From NCBI RefSeq assembly GCF_025567095.1, contig NZ_JAOQJH010000033.1: a DNA stretch of 37,830 bases, one strand, 5' to 3'. This stretch comes from Anthropogastromicrobium aceti (GTDB lineage Bacteria > Bacillota > Clostridia > Lachnospirales > Lachnospiraceae). Under the pieces are notes generated by a model. The model saw only the letters and a program-made list of their open reading frames with translations, did not search any database and was not told where the DNA came from. The stretch's first letter is position 1, and each line of letters opens with the position of its first letter. This document shows, one piece after another, positions 1 through 8,203 of the stretch. A program made the position numbers and the translations under genes.

Positions 1-345
1 CGTGCACCTGCAAGATTTCTGCTAGAATTGAAAAGAAAAGCGGAGGCAGTTGGAGGTGTCTATGCAGAAGTAGATACAAAGGAATTTAAGGCAAGCCAAT
101 ACAATCATGTAACGGATACTTATGAAAAGATTCCGTTATCACAAAGAGAAAAGGAGATTGGAAAGCGAAGGGTACAAAGAGATTTATATTCGTCATTTTT
201 AATTCGAAATGCAGATTTGGATTTTAAACATCCCGACAGAGAAAAATGTGAGTATGAATTTGAACATTTTGCAAACTTGCAGGATCAGTTGATTTTAAAA
301 ATGAAGGAAAGTGGATTGTCGATGAGACAATGTTTTGGATTTTAA
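1..345 (+). CDS. TnpB/OrfB-like protein of an IS605-type element, C-terminal part (5' end outside window)
   Basis: The frame is open from base 1 and ends with TAA at 343-345, so only the last ~114 residues are present. The stretch reading SQYNHVTDTYEKIPLSQR followed by VQRDLYSSFLI resembles the C-terminal region of the TnpB/OrfB proteins of IS200/IS605 elements common in Clostridia. These proteins are RNA-guided DNA nucleases that act with an RNA from the element's right end. The identification is by pattern memory; no zinc-ribbon CxxC pair is visible in this tail. The following 170 bases have the hallmarks of an IS605 right end, which supports the call. A second TnpB-like gene starts at 37407 near the other edge of the window. 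Confidence 0.7.
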   Translation, partial: RAPARFLLELKRKAEAVGGVYAEVDTKEFKASQYNHVTDTYEKIPLSQREKEIGKRRVQRDLYSSFLIRNADLDFKHPDREKCEYEFEHFANLQDQLILKMKESGLSMRQCFGF

Positions 346-515
346 GAACATACATAAGGCTTCGGCATAGGTCTTTTGCTGAGAAAGTAGTACACGACGT
401 ATGAAATCCCATCAGCATAAATCCTGAAAACTGTGGCTATATTTCAGTCTATAGGGCTGGATGACGCTACAAGAATCTAAGGAATCCCACGATTTTAACC
501 GTGGGAGTATGTCAA
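346..515 (+). ncRNA. IS605-type right end with probable omega-RNA scaffold
   Basis: The noncoding stretch directly after the tnpB-like stop is conserved in style with IS605 right ends. It finishes with a perfect hairpin, CCCACG-N8-CGTGGG at 487-506, followed by AGTATGTCAA. In TnpB elements the 3' UTR plus this terminal hairpin forms the guide scaffold (omega-RNA), and the guide is read from the flank just beyond the TCAA. The guide would then be roughly bases 515-535. The right boundary is placed by that rule and by the resumption of a membrane-protein frame near 516. No expression evidence is possible from sequence. Confidence 0.5.
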
Positions 516-735
516 AAAACAGGTATTAAAATGTGGCGCCATCCTCGTTGTCGTCATGGGACTTTCGATGATGTCACAGGGTACTGCCCTGTCAGGTATG
601 AGCAGCCAAATAAACACTCTTTTTTCTGCAAATGGCGAAACTGCCGTAAAGACATCCGATCGGAATGATTCAGATACAGACATGGAAAAAGATGGAATCC
701 AATATGTCTCCAGCACACTGGAATCTGGTCAGCTA
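516..735 (+). pseudogene. Fragment of a membrane protein, probably TauE/SafE-type exporter fused to a cupredoxin-like tail
   Basis: Immediately after the IS605 right end a plus-strand frame resumes with no start of its own. It encodes one hydrophobic helix (about KQVLKCGAILVVVMGLSMMS), then a polar linker, then IQYVSSTLESG. This resembles the last helix and start of the extracytoplasmic domain of clostridial TauE/SafE sulfite or metal exporters. The frame is broken twice: upstream by the IS605 element and downstream at about 736, where the copy of the interspersed motif at 742 begins. The family assignment is from memory and moderate. That it is a two-sided remnant is clear from the sequence. 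Confidence 0.45.
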
Positions 736-741
736 CACTTC

Positions 742-765
742 TTTTTTGCTGGAAACAGGCACAGG
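742..765 (+). repeat. Interspersed motif, copy 1 (degenerate)
   Basis: TTTTTTGCTGGAAACAGGCAC followed by AGG; 3 mismatches to the GCCGGGGACAGGCAC core. Left side: exporter fragment cut off. Right side: GNAT stop codon 23 bases away. Confidence 0.55.
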
Positions 766-787
766 CTTGTTCTACTCGCGAACTCAG

Positions 788-1885
788 TTACGCTTCTGGC
801 AGCTGCGAGAACCAGATTACCTGCGGCTGTGGAACCTTGTGTTCCCCAATCATCTTTTCCATCCAGACCATGTTATACCAGGTATCAAATTTATAGCCAC
901 ACTGATGGAATTCACCCACCATCTGATACCCTAATTTTTCATGGAATAAAATACTGTCCCTCGTCAAGTGCGCATCCTCTATGGCAGGGCTTGCGATGCA
1001 GGCATTTACATTTACAATATTTTGTCTGTGAAGCTGTACTTCTAGTGCATCATACAATGCTCTTCCAATTTTCTGACCTTTCTTATCATGTTTTACATAA
1101 ATAGATGTTTCCACTGCCCAGTTATATGCCGGACGCTCATGAAGCGGTCCAGCATATGTATATCCTACAATTTCACCATTATACTTTGCTACAAGATATG
1201 GGTACCGCTCCAATGTATGCGCGATCCGAACTGCAAATTCTTCTATTGTCGGTACCTCATATTCAAATGTAATTGCAGTTTCTCTTACATACGGAGCATA
1301 AATGGCAAGCAACTTTTTTGCATCTGCAATCTGTGCAACTCGAATACTCAAGCGTCCACTTTCTACCGGTTCCTCATAAAGTGTAATCCAATAGCGCTGC
1401 TCAATCTCACCATTCTCCTCAAATTCTGATTCCAAAACACCACCGTTATTCATGATGGACTTTGCCGAGCCAATATTTGTCTTGTCGCATGTCATCAAAA
1501 CCTTATTTATACCAAGCTTTCGACACTCCTCAAGTGCCAGACCAATCATCGCAGTCGCATAGCCTTTTCGTCGCTCACTCGGACGAATTCCATCCCCAAT
1601 ATGTCCACCACTCTTGCATAAATTTTCATTTAAATAATGGCGTATATTGACAGCACCAACAAAGATATTGCGATCCAAATCCAGACAGAAAAACGTAGAA
1701 TCTGGAACAAAACCATCTCGTGCCTCCTTCAGTTCCAAATTTTCCAGATAATTGTCAAAGTCATGGTAATCACTTTTGCGAATCGCATACGGAGAGAAGT
1801 CCTGCTCAACCGCCAGCCATTCATCCATCATATCCGTCAATTGCTGTTTATATTCATGTGTCAGCTTTACTAGTTTTATATTCAT
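788..1885 (-). CDS. Tandem GNAT N-acetyltransferase (two fused domains)
   Basis: The 365-residue protein carries two acetyl-CoA-dependent GNAT domains. Residues ~1-170 hold one domain, with the pyrophosphate-binding loop IRPSERRKGYATAMI. Residues ~178-345 hold a second, phosphinothricin/methionine-sulfone acetyltransferase-like domain, with KKGQKIGRALYDALE and the characteristic LHERPAYNW and YQMVGEFHQCGYKF segments. The second domain probably acetylates an amino group of a toxic amino-acid analogue or methionine derivative; the substrate of the first is unknown. Start: GGAAG lies 7 bases upstream of the ATG at 1885. It lies 43 bases downstream of the hrb stop, so the two may be co-transcribed. 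Confidence 0.85.
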   Translation of the reverse strand: MNIKLVKLTHEYKQQLTDMMDEWLAVEQDFSPYAIRKSDYHDFDNYLENLELKEARDGFVPDSTFFCLDLDRNIFVGAVNIRHYLNENLCKSGGHIGDGIRPSERRKGYATAMIGLALEECRKLGINKVLMTCDKTNIGSAKSIMNNGGVLESEFEENGEIEQRYWITLYEEPVESGRLSIRVAQIADAKKLLAIYAPYVRETAITFEYEVPTIEEFAVRIAHTLERYPYLVAKYNGEIVGYTYAGPLHERPAYNWAVETSIYVKHDKKGQKIGRALYDALEVQLHRQNIVNVNACIASPAIEDAHLTRDSILFHEKLGYQMVGEFHQCGYKFDTWYNMVWMEKMIGEHKVPQPQVIWFSQLPEA

Positions 1886-1928
1886 CAGCTACTTCCGTTT
1901 TCTTTTCTACATTTTCTATATTTGCTGG

Positions 1929-2561
1929 TTACTCAACTTTCTTTACAATCTTTTCAAAGTCGGATGCCGGATGCTTGCACAACGGGCAAACAAAATCCTC
2001 TGGCAACTCCTCACCGACATACTCATAACCACAGATAGTGCAGCGCCATACGGTCTGACCTTCCTCAGTTATATCAACAGCCTGTGGCTTCGGCTTAATG
2101 TTATTCAGATAATACTCATACGTCACGGATGGCACTTCACTTAGTACTTCCATATCTGTGATCTCACCGATGAACATTGTATGAGAACCAAGGTCCTCAC
2201 TCTTTGTAACCTTTACAGAAATATAAGCATTGGTGCCCTCTGTGATATAGTAAATTCCGTTTACACCGCGCGTACATGATGAAAAGTCTGCAAACTTGTC
2301 CACCTCACGGCCTGTCTGGAAGCCAAACTGTTTAAACAAATCGAAGGCTGCATTCTGGCTGATTACAGATACCGTAAAGGCACCTGTTCTCTGGATCATA
2401 TCATGTGTGTAATTTAATTTGTTAACACATATACTTAATTGATTTGGCTCAGATGCCGCCTGGATTGCGGTGTTGATAATACAGCCATTGTCCTTGCTGT
2501 CCTCTTTTGCGGTCAAAACAAAAAGACCGTAGCTAAGTTTATACATTGCTTTCTTGTCCAT
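1929..2561 (-). CDS. hrb: High-molecular-weight rubredoxin (flavin reductase domain + rubredoxin)
   Basis: The 210-residue cytoplasmic redox protein has an N-terminal FMN-binding flavin reductase-like domain (~1-155) and a C-terminal rubredoxin with iron ligands Cys174, Cys177, Cys192 and Cys195. In Moorella-type systems Hrb passes electrons from NAD(P)H to flavodiiron protein or rubrerythrin for O2 and peroxide removal. It closely resembles the first 210 residues of the fusion protein at 29527-30708, so one is a duplicate. The ATG at 2561 has GAGGAGGAAT upstream. A consensus promoter and a PerR-type inverted repeat precede it, suggesting peroxide-responsive control. Confidence 0.88.
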   Translation of the reverse strand: MDKKAMYKLSYGLFVLTAKEDSKDNGCIINTAIQAASEPNQLSICVNKLNYTHDMIQRTGAFTVSVISQNAAFDLFKQFGFQTGREVDKFADFSSCTRGVNGIYYITEGTNAYISVKVTKSEDLGSHTMFIGEITDMEVLSEVPSVTYEYYLNNIKPKPQAVDITEEGQTVWRCTICGYEYVGEELPEDFVCPLCKHPASDFEKIVKKVE

Positions 2562-2576
2562 TCTTGATTCCTCCTC

Positions 2577-2603
2577 ATTAGGATTTATTCTTACTTAATA
2601 GAG
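2577..2603 (-). promoter_or_regulatory. PerR/Fur-type operator in front of hrb
   Basis: The plus strand reads CATTAGGATTTATTCTTACT then TAAT. This is an imperfect inverted repeat around ATTAGGA-N5-TCTTA. The same arrangement precedes perR at 31118-31140. It begins 1 base downstream of the -10 box, a repressor position. Which regulator binds is inferred from the perR gene in the window. Confidence 0.5.
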
Positions 2604-2633
2604 ATCATATATTACTTAAAAGAATTTTGTCAA
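2604..2633 (-). promoter_or_regulatory. hrb promoter
   Basis: On the minus strand, TTGACA (2628-2633), an 18-base spacer and TATGAT (2604-2609): a near-consensus sigma-A promoter directed at hrb. Confidence 0.7.
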
Positions 2634-2809
2634 GCAGATTTTTTCTGACCAAAGCAGCCAATAAAAAAAACTTAACAGCCTGGCTGTTTATATTAAAAAC
2701 AATGGAATTCATTTAATTTACTAGTGACAAGTGCTTTAGAAAATGATAGACTTGAATTAATCAATATTTATCCGACTTTATCACATAAATTTAAATTAGG
2801 AGGTATTTT

Positions 2810-4543
2810 ATGAAGCACTTTAAAAATTTTAAAACATGTGTCTACTGCACAGCACAAACGCTTGCATCGTTGGACGAAACTACACTTGCACGAGACTATG
2901 CCTATCTTGAGAAATATGTTGGCATCGACAAGGTCTATCTGGAAACATACCGTGATGGTACTTGGGTCTCTATTGATCATATGAAAATGATTCAAAATTT
3001 CTTTAAAGAACATGGTGTTGAGATAGCTGGAGGTATTACAACTGTCACACCTCCACTTGAAAAAGATGATGTAACACGTCAGCGCTTATTCCAGACATTT
3101 TGCTATTCAAATGAAGCAATGAGAACTTATCTGAAAAAGATCGTAACATATACCGCTGAGCTTTTTGATGAGATAATTCTGGATGACTTTTTCTTTACTT
3201 CCTGTACCTGCGATGATTGTCTTAGAGAACGCAGCAATCTTAGCTGGGCAGAGTTTCGTTCAAAAAAAATGATTGATGTAGCGGAAAATCTCGTTTTAAA
3301 GCCTGCGAAACTGGCAAATCCATCTGTAAAAGTTACCATCAAATATCCAAACTGGCGTGAATCATACCATGAAACAGGTTACGTTCCAAAAATTCAGCCG
3401 TCTATGTTTGACAAAATCTATACTGGAACAGAAACTCGAAACACTGCACACACAGATCAGCATCTGCCACGATATTTAAGCTATTCTATTATGCGCTACA
3501 TGGAGCACGTAGCACCTGGCAGAAATGGAGGCGGTTGGTTCGATACATACTCCTGTTGGCCAATCGACTGTTATCTAGAGCAAGGCTATTTGACTGCACT
3601 CTCACGTCCACAAGAAATCACACTATTCCAGTGGGGAGATCTGTTTGAAAACCGTCTTGTAACACCACTTGGCATGCAACTTAGCAAACTTGATCGCATT
3701 CTCAATCAGGTTGGAACACCTTGCGGAACACCAGTTTATCTTCCTTATGCTTCTGATGGTGAAAATCATATTGAAGATCATCTCGGCATGCATGGAATTC
3801 CTTTCGAACCTGTACCAGATTTTCCGACTAACGCTGAAAACATTTTCCTGACGCAGGCTGCGTTAAAAGATCCTGATATTTTACAGAAATTAGAAGCTTT
3901 TCTTCGAAAGGGTGGTACCGCCGTTGTGACGACTGGTTTTGCCTCTCATATTCCAACAGCACAATGGGCACAGTTTAGCTCCGTGCGATTTACAGGCAGA
4001 AAACTTACAGCCAATCGCTACCATGTAACTGACGATTTCGCCGGATTTTATGAAAATCAGCAGCCAGTAACTTTTGATGAACTACAGTTTTCAAACAATG
4101 CCTCCTGGTCTTACGTAAACGCTGGCTCTGGCGACAGCCACAGTTCCATTTTGCTCCTCGATACTTACGGCAAAGGAAAGCTTTTTACACTCGCTGCGCC
4201 AGACTGCTTCGCCGACTTCGCTAAGCTTCCAATTCCAGTAATGGATATGATCCGCCGCCCATTTGCTTCCCATGGCTTATATATCAGTGGCAGAAATGTT
4301 TCCCTGTTCCAATACAACAATGATACTTTTGTCTTATACTGCTATGCTGGAAGCAATGCAATCCCAGAACGTGTTTCAATTCATCTGCTTTCACCAGCAT
4401 GTCATCTGACAGAGCTAAGCGGAAAACCAATTGGAAACTTTATCGAAACCTTCTGTCACCATCAGCAATGGGATGAAAAGGAATGGATAGCTTCCGTACT
4501 GGTTCATCCTGGCGAATTTTATGCTTTTAAGATCGCGCGCTGA
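2810..4543 (+). CDS. Putative glycoside-hydrolase-like TIM-barrel protein with amidotransferase-like domain
   Basis: The 577-residue protein has no signal peptide or membrane helix, so it is probably cytoplasmic. The N-terminal ~300 residues read like a TIM barrel. They include an acidic strand end EIILDDFFFTSCTCDDC (residues ~121-137), where acidic residues and a CxxC-like cluster could form the active site or bind metal, and FQWGDLFE near the end of the barrel. The middle (~310-420) resembles a class I glutamine-amidotransferase-like fold (LRKGGTAVVTTG). The C-terminal part looks beta-rich. This architecture is typical of uncharacterised glycosidase-like families in Lachnospiraceae; the substrate is unknown. 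The start is well set by AGGAGG 7 bases upstream. Confidence 0.6.
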   Translation: MKHFKNFKTCVYCTAQTLASLDETTLARDYAYLEKYVGIDKVYLETYRDGTWVSIDHMKMIQNFFKEHGVEIAGGITTVTPPLEKDDVTRQRLFQTFCYSNEAMRTYLKKIVTYTAELFDEIILDDFFFTSCTCDDCLRERSNLSWAEFRSKKMIDVAENLVLKPAKLANPSVKVTIKYPNWRESYHETGYVPKIQPSMFDKIYTGTETRNTAHTDQHLPRYLSYSIMRYMEHVAPGRNGGGWFDTYSCWPIDCYLEQGYLTALSRPQEITLFQWGDLFENRLVTPLGMQLSKLDRILNQVGTPCGTPVYLPYASDGENHIEDHLGMHGIPFEPVPDFPTNAENIFLTQAALKDPDILQKLEAFLRKGGTAVVTTGFASHIPTAQWAQFSSVRFTGRKLTANRYHVTDDFAGFYENQQPVTFDELQFSNNASWSYVNAGSGDSHSSILLLDTYGKGKLFTLAAPDCFADFAKLPIPVMDMIRRPFASHGLYISGRNVSLFQYNNDTFVLYCYAGSNAIPERVSIHLLSPACHLTELSGKPIGNFIETFCHHQQWDEKEWIASVLVHPGEFYAFKIAR

Positions 4544-4578
4544 TTGACAAAAAACACTTATGAGGAGAAATACTCAAA

Positions 4579-5064
4579 ATGATAAATAAATTGCATCTGG
4601 CAATGATTGAATTATATAGCAACGACGCAAAACGGATTCAGCATTTCTGCAAAGTACATAGTTATGCAAAGTTAATTGCTGAAACAGAAAATGTAGATAA
4701 GAAATGTTTGTTTATCATTGAAACGGCTGCTTTGACACATGATATTGGAATCCATGTTTGTGAAGAAAAATATGGAAATTGCAATGGAAAATTACAGGAA
4801 AAAGAAGGCCCTGCAATAGCAAAAAAGCTGCTTGAAAAATTAGGATTTGACAAAGATGTATCTGATCGAGTTCAATATTTGATCGCACATCATCATACAT
4901 ACGACAATATTGACGGAATTGATTATCAGATATTGGTAGAAGCTGATTTTCTTGTTAATATTATGGAAAGCGATTTATCGAAAGAGGCTACTTTAAAAGC
5001 TTATCATACCATTTTCAAAACAACATGTGGGAAGACAATTTGCAAGGAAATGTTCGGTATTTAA
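4579..5064 (+). CDS. HD-domain phosphohydrolase
   Basis: The 161-residue protein has the HD superfamily metal ligands in order: His27 (KVHSYA), His54-Asp55 (LTHDIG), the HHHTYD segment and a downstream Asp in VEADFLVN. Such proteins hydrolyse phosphate esters of nucleotides or related metabolites; the substrate cannot be told. GGAGA precedes the ATG at 4579. It begins 36 bases after the TIM-barrel gene and is likely in the same transcript. A perfect-looking hairpin follows at 5084-5120. Confidence 0.8.
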   Translation: MINKLHLAMIELYSNDAKRIQHFCKVHSYAKLIAETENVDKKCLFIIETAALTHDIGIHVCEEKYGNCNGKLQEKEGPAIAKKLLEKLGFDKDVSDRVQYLIAHHHTYDNIDGIDYQILVEADFLVNIMESDLSKEATLKAYHTIFKTTCGKTICKEMFGI

Positions 5065-5083
5065 AAGAATAATTTTTTCTAAA

Positions 5084-5120
5084 ATGGAGGCAGCGCTGTT
5101 GTAACAAGCGTTGCCTCCAT
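5084..5120. terminator. Hairpin between convergent genes
   Basis: ATGGAGGCA pairs with TGCCTCCAT across GCGCTGTTGTAACAAGCG. It lies between the convergent HD gene and the deacylase gene and probably serves both. There is no clear T-tract, so the terminator call is moderate. Confidence 0.5.
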
Positions 5121-5161
5121 ATCACTCTTAGAATAAATCGTTAAATATTTTGCCTTGATTA

Positions 5162-5695
5162 TTATAACTTCACTTTTATAAATTCATGATTCACCGCAGG
5201 AAGCACTTTCTCAACCAAATCCGATGTGTGAAAACGAATGCTGGATGTATTAATGCACGGATGGCATCCGATAAATTCACCCTTTAATACATCTTCATCA
5301 ATTAAGAGCTGAACGTGATTTTCGGTATCGTTCATCAATCCTAATACACTGACAGAACCCGGTGTAATATCAAGAAATTTTTCCATGTACTCGGGCTTTG
5401 CAAAGGATAAGCGTGATGAATTAATTTGGGCGGACAAATCCTTTGTGTGGAATACCTTTGTATCTGGAATCATTAATAAATAAAACTTGGTTTCCTGACG
5501 ATTGCACAAAAAAAGATTTTTGCAGATCGTTGCCTGCAATACCTTGTCGATCTCCTGGCAAACCTCCATTGTCATTGCTGCCTCATGATCGACGCGCTCA
5601 TATGCTACGCCTAATTTATCCAATAAATCATAGGTGCGAATTTCTTTTTCCAATCTGCCTGCCGTGTATTTCGGTCTTCCTTTTTGTAGTTCCAT
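5162..5695 (-). CDS. Prolyl-tRNA deacylase-like editing protein (ProX/PrdX family, YbaK fold)
   Basis: The 177-residue single-domain protein matches the free-standing YbaK/aminoacyl-tRNA deacylases: VDHEAAMTMEVC near the N-terminus, CKNLFLCNRQETKFYLLMIP, and the C-terminal GCHPCINTSSIRF segment. Members hydrolyse mischarged Ala-tRNA(Pro) or Cys-tRNA(Pro) in trans. Full length for the family. AAAGG precedes the ATG. It is the distal gene of a minus-strand run starting upstream at about 8080. Confidence 0.82.
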   Translation of the reverse strand: MELQKGRPKYTAGRLEKEIRTYDLLDKLGVAYERVDHEAAMTMEVCQEIDKVLQATICKNLFLCNRQETKFYLLMIPDTKVFHTKDLSAQINSSRLSFAKPEYMEKFLDITPGSVSVLGLMNDTENHVQLLIDEDVLKGEFIGCHPCINTSSIRFHTSDLVEKVLPAVNHEFIKVKL

Positions 5696-5772
5696 GATAG
5701 TGCCTTTCTCTCGTTCTCGATTTTCTTAATTTCTTTATCCGTACTCTTTCTGTCCCCGTGGTTTCTATTTTT

Positions 5773-6537
5773 TTATCCCGTATAAACATCATCAGCAGTA
5801 TTTTTTTCTGTAATCAGTTCCACCCAAGCAACCTCAAAACCAGCTCTTGCAGCGACATGCTGTGATGCAAGATTTGAAAAACTTGTCCCATAATATGGCA
5901 CGATTCCTTTTTGGAGAATGTCTGATTTAAGTATTGAGACAAGTCCCGAAGCAATATGTCTGCCCTCAAAATTCTTGTTCACGTTAATTCCAATCTGCCA
6001 AAAAGAAGGACTGTCAGCACTAGCTCCTGCCATACCGACTATCTCATTATCTATAATTGCTGCAACTGCAAGTACATCCGGTGACGCTTCACTGAAACAA
6101 AATGCTTCATCAAACCTGTCATCATCTTTAAATTGAAGAATTTCTTCCTGATTGTATTTTTTTATTTCAACACCATTTATTTCATATACATGATCATCCT
6201 TTGGAATGAAAAATGGATGGACTGTTTTAATCCTATATCCCTCTTTCTTTAAAATTTCATCCAATTTCCTAAAATTTACAACATCCATAAACCAATTACC
6301 TGATTTATTGGAAAATTGCTTTTGACATACGTCAACAACACTCTTTTTTCCTGTAAATATCAGCTTTCCGTTTACAGCAATTACCTTTAAGACACAATCA
6401 TCAGCTTCTTCAAACTGTCTCCTGCCTTCAATTTTTTTATATTCCATAAAATGATTTTTATCATCCTTTATATCCGAAATCTGACAGCAATAGTCAATTG
6501 CTAACTGCTGATATAGTTTTTCTTTTATATAATCCAT
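5773..6537 (-). CDS. GNAT acetyltransferase with N-terminal extension
   Basis: About 254 residues. The C-terminal half (~120-245) is a GNAT fold with IGINVNKNFEGRHIASGLVS as the acetyl-CoA loop and a following YGTSFSNLASQHVAARAGF motif. The N-terminal ~110 residues are an extra domain seen in some clostridial GNATs; the substrate is unknown. An upstream GTG at 6546 is possible, but GAGGTG sits exactly 6 bases before the ATG at 6537, so that start is preferred. A degenerate copy of the interspersed motif lies only 20 bases upstream, leaving little room for a native promoter. Confidence 0.75.
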   Translation of the reverse strand: MDYIKEKLYQQLAIDYCCQISDIKDDKNHFMEYKKIEGRRQFEEADDCVLKVIAVNGKLIFTGKKSVVDVCQKQFSNKSGNWFMDVVNFRKLDEILKKEGYRIKTVHPFFIPKDDHVYEINGVEIKKYNQEEILQFKDDDRFDEAFCFSEASPDVLAVAAIIDNEIVGMAGASADSPSFWQIGINVNKNFEGRHIASGLVSILKSDILQKGIVPYYGTSFSNLASQHVAARAGFEVAWVELITEKNTADDVYTG

Positions 6538-6557
6538 ATCCATCACCTCACACTATA

Positions 6558-6579
6558 TTTTTTGCTGAGGACAAGCACC
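6558..6579 (+). repeat. Interspersed motif, copy 2 (degenerate)
   Basis: TTTTTTGCTGAGGACAAGCAC then C. Left: 5' end of a GNAT gene. Right: 3' end of another GNAT gene, 60 bases away. Confidence 0.5.
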
Positions 6580-6639
6580 ATATGCTCGTTAATTCAGCAA
6601 CTCGGCCATAGAATGGCCAAGGATTCCCGCGCCAGATTC

Positions 6640-7185
6640 CTAAAGATCGCATTCTAATTGACAATCATACGGTTCATCTTCAACATGTTTTTTATTATAA
6701 ACTTCTGCCTCAACACACCCCATTGATTTATAAAAGGCTTGACTTTCAACGGCTGAGTGTGCAGATATGTAGAGCTTTTTAGCTCCTTTTTGTTTCGCCC
6801 ATTCTTTTGCCGCAAGAAAAAGTGTTCTGCCGATTCCCTTTCTTCTCATATCCTCTGATATATGGATACTGGACAAGTCGCAATATCCTTGTTTACCACC
6901 AAATATTTCTGATTCTACTGAAACAAAGCCTTTCAATTTCCCGTCATAAAAAGCGGCATAAACAAATCCGTCAGAAGCAATTGTATTTTTTAAGCAGAAA
7001 ATTAATTTTTCATAATCATTTTCTATCCAATCATCTACAAAAGGAGCATCTTTGATTATCCACTTGCCATTTTCTTTACGCCAACATTTTGTGACATTTT
7101 GATATCGAATAAAATCCTTAAATATCTCTCGATTAACTTCTTCTGCATTTAACATTCTATATTTCAATAAAATATCATTTTTCAT
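6640..7185 (-). CDS. GNAT N-acetyltransferase
   Basis: The 181-residue single GNAT domain has the acetyl-CoA loop EDMRRKGIGRTLF (~residues 112-124) and the later HSAVESQAFYKSMG motif with its conserved Asn/Ser and Tyr positions. The substrate is unknown. AGGAG lies 8 bases before the ATG at 7185. It is separated from the previous GNAT by a motif copy, so the two neighbours may be an assembly of unrelated cassettes rather than a pair. Confidence 0.85.
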   Translation of the reverse strand: MKNDILLKYRMLNAEEVNREIFKDFIRYQNVTKCWRKENGKWIIKDAPFVDDWIENDYEKLIFCLKNTIASDGFVYAAFYDGKLKGFVSVESEIFGGKQGYCDLSSIHISEDMRRKGIGRTLFLAAKEWAKQKGAKKLYISAHSAVESQAFYKSMGCVEAEVYNKKHVEDEPYDCQLECDL

Positions 7186-7272
7186 TATAAAAGCTCCTAT
7201 CTACATCCCGATCTAGCATGTTGGCAAATCCTTTGGGATCACGAATCTGATACTGCATGCTATCATGTTTAT

Positions 7273-8079
7273 TCATATTACATTGAGCGCACGTAATGCA
7301 TATGGTATACCATCTTCATTATTTGACAAAGTACTCATATCCGATGCCTTTTTGACATCAATCTCTGCGTTTTTCATTGCGATTCCGATACCTGCCGCTT
7401 TAAGCATAGGAATATCATTTTCGGAATCTCCGAAAGCAATGCTGTTCCTTACATCTATTTTCAAAATTCTGCATATATCACAAAGGCCCTGTCCTTTGTT
7501 GATTCTGCGGGGAAATATCTCCAAATAAAAGGCGGCAGTTCTGACAACAGTTAAATCCTCCGGCAGAAAGTTTCTGATTTGCTCCTGTACCTCGTATATT
7601 TTCATAGGATTAACCGCCAAAAGAATCTTTATAGGGGAAAATGTAAGCCAATCCGCCAGGTTACCGACCTCTGTACATTGCATCTGATTATTCCTACATT
7701 CATATTCAACCTTATACCCGTTTTTATCTGTAACATAAAACATCTTGCCGTCGTCAACGATAACAGTTACTGGAAGTTCTTCCAGAAACCGGAGAATTCT
7801 TCTAGTCATAGTAAGACCCATACTGATTTCATAGAACGTATTTCCTGCGCAGTCCGTTATTCTTCCTCCATTATAAGACATCAGGATTCCTCCGAACTGT
7901 TCCATTTTTAACTGATCTCTAATGCTGAAAAGCCCAGAAGCTGGACGAGCAGATGCAAGGACAAGACGTATTCCTTTTTTCTCCGCTTCAATCAATGCTT
8001 CCAAAGTTAGGTTGGATATATTTTTCCGGTCATCTGTCAACGTCCCGTCAATATCCAGTGCGATTATTTGAACATCCAT
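7273..8079 (-). CDS. Cof-type HAD-IIB phosphatase
   Basis: 268 residues from the preferred start. HAD motif I is IALDIDGTLTDD at the N-terminus, motif II lies near VLASARP, and motifs III/IV are KGQGLCDIC and FGDSENDIPML. Cof-type enzymes dephosphorylate sugar phosphates, flavin or pyridoxal phosphates; the substrate is not predictable. The frame runs up to 8100, but AAGAGGA sits 7 bases before the ATG at 8079, which starts exactly where the domain does. The only visible promoter upstream is that of a captured CRISPR leader (8147-8175). Confidence 0.85.
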   Translation of the reverse strand: MDVQIIALDIDGTLTDDRKNISNLTLEALIEAEKKGIRLVLASARPASGLFSIRDQLKMEQFGGILMSYNGGRITDCAGNTFYEISMGLTMTRRILRFLEELPVTVIVDDGKMFYVTDKNGYKVEYECRNNQMQCTEVGNLADWLTFSPIKILLAVNPMKIYEVQEQIRNFLPEDLTVVRTAAFYLEIFPRRINKGQGLCDICRILKIDVRNSIAFGDSENDIPMLKAAGIGIAMKNAEIDVKKASDMSTLSNNEDGIPYALRALNVI

Positions 8080-8107
8080 CAAAAATTCCTCTTGAAACAA
8101 CTTTCGA

Positions 8108-8203
8108 TTTATTTAATAAGGTATACTTACCCTTGACACTGGGTTAAGTATAGCACTAAATACAACTATTGTCATCCTATTTTTCATTCTCTTGATAAGT
8201 TGA
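8108..8203 (-). promoter_or_regulatory. Remnant of CRISPR leader B, third copy
   Basis: These bases align closely with 13955-14052 and with the matching part of 23214-23514 (shared segments include TACCCTTGACACT and AGTATAGCACTAA). The similarity stops abruptly at the motif copy at 8204, and no repeat or spacer remains. It is therefore a leader fragment separated from its array. Confidence 0.75.
8147..8175 (-). promoter_or_regulatory. Leader-derived promoter facing the HAD phosphatase gene
   Basis: On the minus strand ATGACA (8170-8175), 17 bases, TATACT (8147-8152) with an extended TG at the correct spacing. The same promoter is present in both complete leader B copies. Here it points at the gene starting at 8079. 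Confidence 0.6.

Noticed and set aside
556..1104. 182-codon plus-strand frame
   Set aside because: Only its first ~60 codons are real (exporter remnant); the rest is read-through of the motif and the antisense of a GNAT gene.
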